This document shows, in pieces, positions 60,757-64,000 of a DNA stretch of 64,000 bases (position 1 is the stretch's first letter; every line of letters starts with the position of its first letter). The DNA lies in assembly GCF_025717065.2 (NCBI RefSeq), contig NZ_JAOVZO020000020.1, forward strand, positions 1 through 64,000, given 5' to 3'. The notes beneath the pieces were generated by a model that was given only the letters and a program-made list of their open reading frames with translations, was not told where the DNA came from and did not search any database. This DNA comes from Tahibacter soli (GTDB taxonomy: Bacteria > Pseudomonadota > Gammaproteobacteria > Xanthomonadales > Rhodanobacteraceae). A program made the translations under genes and the position numbers.

Positions 60757-61928
60757 TGCCCCCAAACGCGCGATCGCCGCACAGCGATCGCGCGGCGCCG
60801 ATGCTCGCGACGTTCCACCGCCGACTCGACGAGATCGACGCCGCCGCGTGGGACGCGCTGCGGCCCGACGACAATCCGTTTCTGGCGCACGCGTTTCTCG
60901 CCGGGCTCGAGCGCCACGGCTGCATCCTGCCGCGCCTGGGCTGGCAGCCGCACCACCTCGCGCTGCGCGACGGCGAGCGCCTCGTCGCGGCGGCGCCGCT
61001 GTACCTGAAAGGCAATTCGCACGGCGAATTCGTGTTCGACTGGTCGTGGGCCGACGCATACGAGCGCCACGGCGTCGACTACTACCCGAAGCTGCTCGCG
61101 GCCGTGCCGTATTCGCCGGTGACCGGTCCTCGCCTGCTCGCGCCGGACGGCGCCGCGCAGGCGCTCGCGGCGCGGGCGATCCGCGACGAATGCGCACGCC
61201 TGAAGCTGTCGTCGGCGCATGCGAACTTCGTCGCGGACGACCAGGTCGACGCGTTCGCCGGCTGGCTGCCGCGCTACGACTGGCAGTTTCACTGGCGCAA
61301 CCGCGGCTGGCGCGATTTCGGCGAGTTTCTCGACGCGCTGACCGCGAAAAAGCGCAAGAACATCCGGCAGGAACGCGCGCTCGTCGCGCGCGCGGGCGTC
61401 GCGCTCGAACGCGTGCGCGGCGACGCGATGAGCGCCGGCGACGTCGATTTCGTGTACGCGTGCTATCGCGCGACGTTCGACGACAAGGGCAACTATCCGG
61501 CGCTGACGCGCGCGTTCTTCGGCCATCTCGTCGACGCGATGCCGCGCAACGTCATGGCGGCGATCGCGCGCACCGCGGACGGCGAGCGCGTCGCGGCGGC
61601 GCTATTCCTGCACAGTTCCACAACGCTGTACGGCCGCTACTGGGGCGCGTTCGCGAACGTGCCCGGCCTGCATTTCGAGGCGTGCTACTACCAGGGCATC
61701 GAATATTGCCTGGAGCTGGGCCTTGCGCGTTTCGAGCCCGGCGCGCAGGGCGAGCACAAGCTCGCGCGCGGATTTCTGCCGCGGCGCATGCGCTCTTTCC
61801 ACCACATCGCCGACGCGCGGTTTCGCGACGCGATCGCGCACGCGCTTGCTCTAGAAGCACGCCATCGCGACGCTGACGGCGAAGAACTGATGCGCCATTC
61901 GCCCTACCGCGACGAGGCGGGCGCGTGA
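60756..61928 (+). CDS. FemAB/GNAT-fold acyltransferase-like protein (DUF482/peptidogalycan family)
   Basis: 390 aa from ATG 60756, overlapping the trxB stop codon (TGATG); ATG 60801 is a possible later start. Features of the family: [70 protein letters not shown] and [17 protein letters not shown]. The fold is a double GNAT domain related to FemAB aminoacyl-transferases. Substrate unknown. Its stop overlaps aat (GTGA), so it lies between thioredoxin reductase and the Leu/Phe-tRNA-protein transferase; an aminoacyl- or acetyl-transfer role beside aat is attractive but not shown. Confidence 0.88.
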
Positions 61929-62659
61929 TCCGCATCGCGATCCTGAAACCCGGCGGCGACGAGCCGTTTCCGCCGGTATCGCGCGCGCTCGCCGACCCGA
62001 ACGGCCTGCTCGCCGCCGGCGGCGACCTGTCGCCGGCGCGACTCGTCGAGGCCTATCGGCGCGGCATCTTCCCGTGGTTTTCGCCGGGCGAACCGATCCT
62101 GTGGTGGTCGCCCGACCCGCGCATGGTGTTCGCGACCGACGCGATGCACGTGCCGCGCCGGTTCGCGCGCGAGCTCAAGGGCTGCGGCTGGAAGATCCAT
62201 GCCGACCGCGATTTCGCCGGCGTCATGCGCGCCTGCGCCGCGCCGCGCGGCGCGCATTCCGGTACGTGGATCACCGGCGCGATGCACGCGGCGTACAATC
62301 GCCTGCATCATCTCGGCCACGCGCATTCGTTCGAGGTCTACGGCGCCGGCGACCGGCTGGTCGGCGGCATTTACGGTGTCGCGATCGGGCGGATGTTTTT
62401 CGGCGAATCGATGTTTTCCGGGGTCAGCGGCGGCTCGAAGGTCGCACTGCTGGGGCTGGCGCACGTCCTTCGCGGCTGGGGCTGGCCGCTGATCGACGCG
62501 CAGGTCAGCTCCGCGCACCTGACGACGCTCGGCGCGTTCGAAATGCCGCGCGGCGATTTCGTCGCGGCGCTCGAACGGCTGACCGCGCAACCCGGGCACG
62601 ACGGCGACTGGAACGCCCTTGTAACGCCGTTTGCCGCCTCCACTTTGCCGGGCGGTTAG
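61925..62659 (+). CDS. aat: Leucyl/phenylalanyl-tRNA--protein transferase
   Basis: 244 aa from GTG 61925, overlapping the previous stop codon by 4 bp. Adds Leu or Phe to proteins with N-terminal Arg or Lys, making N-degrons read by ClpS and degraded by ClpAP. Motifs: [60 protein letters not shown] and [19 protein letters not shown]. Complete. clpA lies convergently 0.6 kb away. Confidence 0.98.
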   Translation: MIRIAILKPGGDEPFPPVSRALADPNGLLAAGGDLSPARLVEAYRRGIFPWFSPGEPILWWSPDPRMVFATDAMHVPRRFARELKGCGWKIHADRDFAGVMRACAAPRGAHSGTWITGAMHAAYNRLHHLGHAHSFEVYGAGDRLVGGIYGVAIGRMFFGESMFSGVSGGSKVALLGLAHVLRGWGWPLIDAQVSSAHLTTLGAFEMPRGDFVAALERLTAQPGHDGDWNALVTPFAASTLPGG

Positions 62660-62739
62660 CCTTTGCGCTTCCCGCGAGCCTGCCGACGTGGCAGAATCCC
62701 GCGCCGCCTCAACCCCGTAGCGCCCCATACGAAGGGAAA

Positions 62740-62958
62740 ATGTCCAAAGACGACGTCATCGAAATGGAAGGCACGGTTCTTGAAACCCTGCCCAACACCA
62801 TGTTCCGCGTGAAGCTGGAAAACGGCCACGTGGTCACCGCCCATATTTCGGGCCGCATGCGCAAGAACTACATCCGCATCCTGACCGGCGACAAGGTCAA
62901 GTGCGAAATGACGCCGTACGATCTGACCAAGGGTCGGATTACGTACCGCATGAAGTAA
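62740..62958 (+). CDS. infA: Translation initiation factor IF-1
   Basis: 72 aa, exact family length. S1/OB-fold protein binding the 30S A site. Sequence starts [20 protein letters not shown] and includes [20 protein letters not shown] and [22 protein letters not shown] lies a few bases before ATG 62740, closer than usual. The 80-bp gap after aat may carry its own promoter. Confidence 0.99.
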   Translation: MSKDDVIEMEGTVLETLPNTMFRVKLENGHVVTAHISGRMRKNYIRILTGDKVKCEMTPYDLTKGRITYRMK

Positions 62959-63032
62959 TCGCTCTCGCCCAAGGCGTGTGCGAACGGACTCGTTCGCGCC
63001 CTTGGTGCCGCCGTGACGTCCATTCGCGAGCC

Positions 63033-63186
63033 GTCATCCCGGCGAAAGCCGGGATCCAGCCGTTGATTCTGACGTCCAGAAAGCCGGATGACTCACCGCT
63101 TCCGCGGTTCGGCCCTCGGCCCATTCGCAGCGCGAATGTTCGCCTCGGCATCCCTGCCTGTGCGGTCCGGCCTCCGACGGGATGAC
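63033..63186. repeat. MITE-like element with GTCATCCC inverted ends
   Basis: Begins gtcatcccggcgaaagccgg (a hairpin with GAAA loop) and ends with the inverted gggatgac; about 154 bp, no coding potential. It fills most of the 304-bp gap between infA and clpA; the remainder is plain spacer and the terminator. The left end recurs in the terminator at 55974. Similar repeats are known in many proteobacterial genomes. Confidence 0.65.
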
Positions 63187-63208
63187 GAACAAAGAAGACG
63201 AGCAAAAG

Positions 63209-63240
63209 AAAGGCCCGGATCGCTCCGGGCCTTTTCTTTT
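63209..63240. terminator. Bidirectional terminator between infA and clpA
   Basis: An eight-bp GC-rich stem (ggcccgga / tccgggcc) with loop TCGC, extended by A-T pairs, has T-rich tails on both strands (ttttctttttg on +; ttctttt on -). Confidence 0.9.
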
Positions 63241-63262
63241 TGCGGCTTTCCGCGCTTTTCGC

Positions 63263-64000
<738 letters not shown>

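Overview
The window is high-GC DNA (by eye about two thirds G+C) from a gammaproteobacterium of the order Lysobacterales (Xanthomonadales), probably close to Rhodanobacteraceae or Dokdonella. This is inferred from the housekeeping block serS-rarA-lolA-ftsK and ald / trxB-GNAT-aat-infA-clpA, from secreted proteins carrying a short FADGF(D/E) element, and from an ECF sigma plus TPR-kinase operon. No rRNA, tRNA, CRISPR array, insertion sequence or integrase was seen.

Region 1 (1-7.1 kb, + strand): a truncated giant secreted subtilisin-like protease with repeat domains, a strong terminator, and a small TerB-like protein.

Region 2 (7.1-29.6 kb, - strand): a 22.5 kb run of eight tightly packed genes. 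Read in transcription order they are: a DUF11/SdrD-type giant, an exported rhodanese-like protein without catalytic cysteine, a giant of about twelve Ig-like repeats, a beta-helix/Ig giant with a cysteine motif and poly-glycine tail, an RHS/YD-repeat protein interrupted by a frameshift at an A6 run, a small Sel1-repeat protein, a second RHS protein whose C-terminal tip carries HExxH, and a small exported PepSY-like protein 1 nt downstream. Seven of the eight have Sec signals. The layout looks like surface scaffold or delivery proteins followed by two RHS-tip plus small-gene modules, resembling polymorphic toxin-immunity pairs but without VgrG or PAAR partners. This is the best candidate for an undescribed system.

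Region 3 (29.9-42.4 kb): orn; a dual-receiver/PAS/GGDEF/EAL protein; a delta-60 repeat secreted protein divergent from an ECF sigma gene; a membrane Ser/Thr kinase with TPRs that overlaps both the sigma gene and sbcB by ATGA; a DUF2461 protein; and an unusual ClpS-like / ClpX-type zinc finger / AAA+ fusion.

Region 4 (42.4-50.5 kb): a secreted lipase-like hydrolase and its probable partner, an MFS transporter, then ligA translationally coupled to an ORF that fuses a DUF559 endonuclease to the EF-P lysine ligase EpmA through translated palindromic repeats, then a TPR protein.

Region 5 (50.6-64 kb): core genes serS, an MFS transporter, rarA, lolA, ftsK, ald, trxB, a GNAT/FemAB-like protein, aat, infA and the C-terminal part of clpA. 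Three paired palindromic repeats and one MITE-like element lie between genes. A small secreted protein sits on the opposite strand between lolA and ftsK and is homologous to the C-terminal domain of the region 1 protease.
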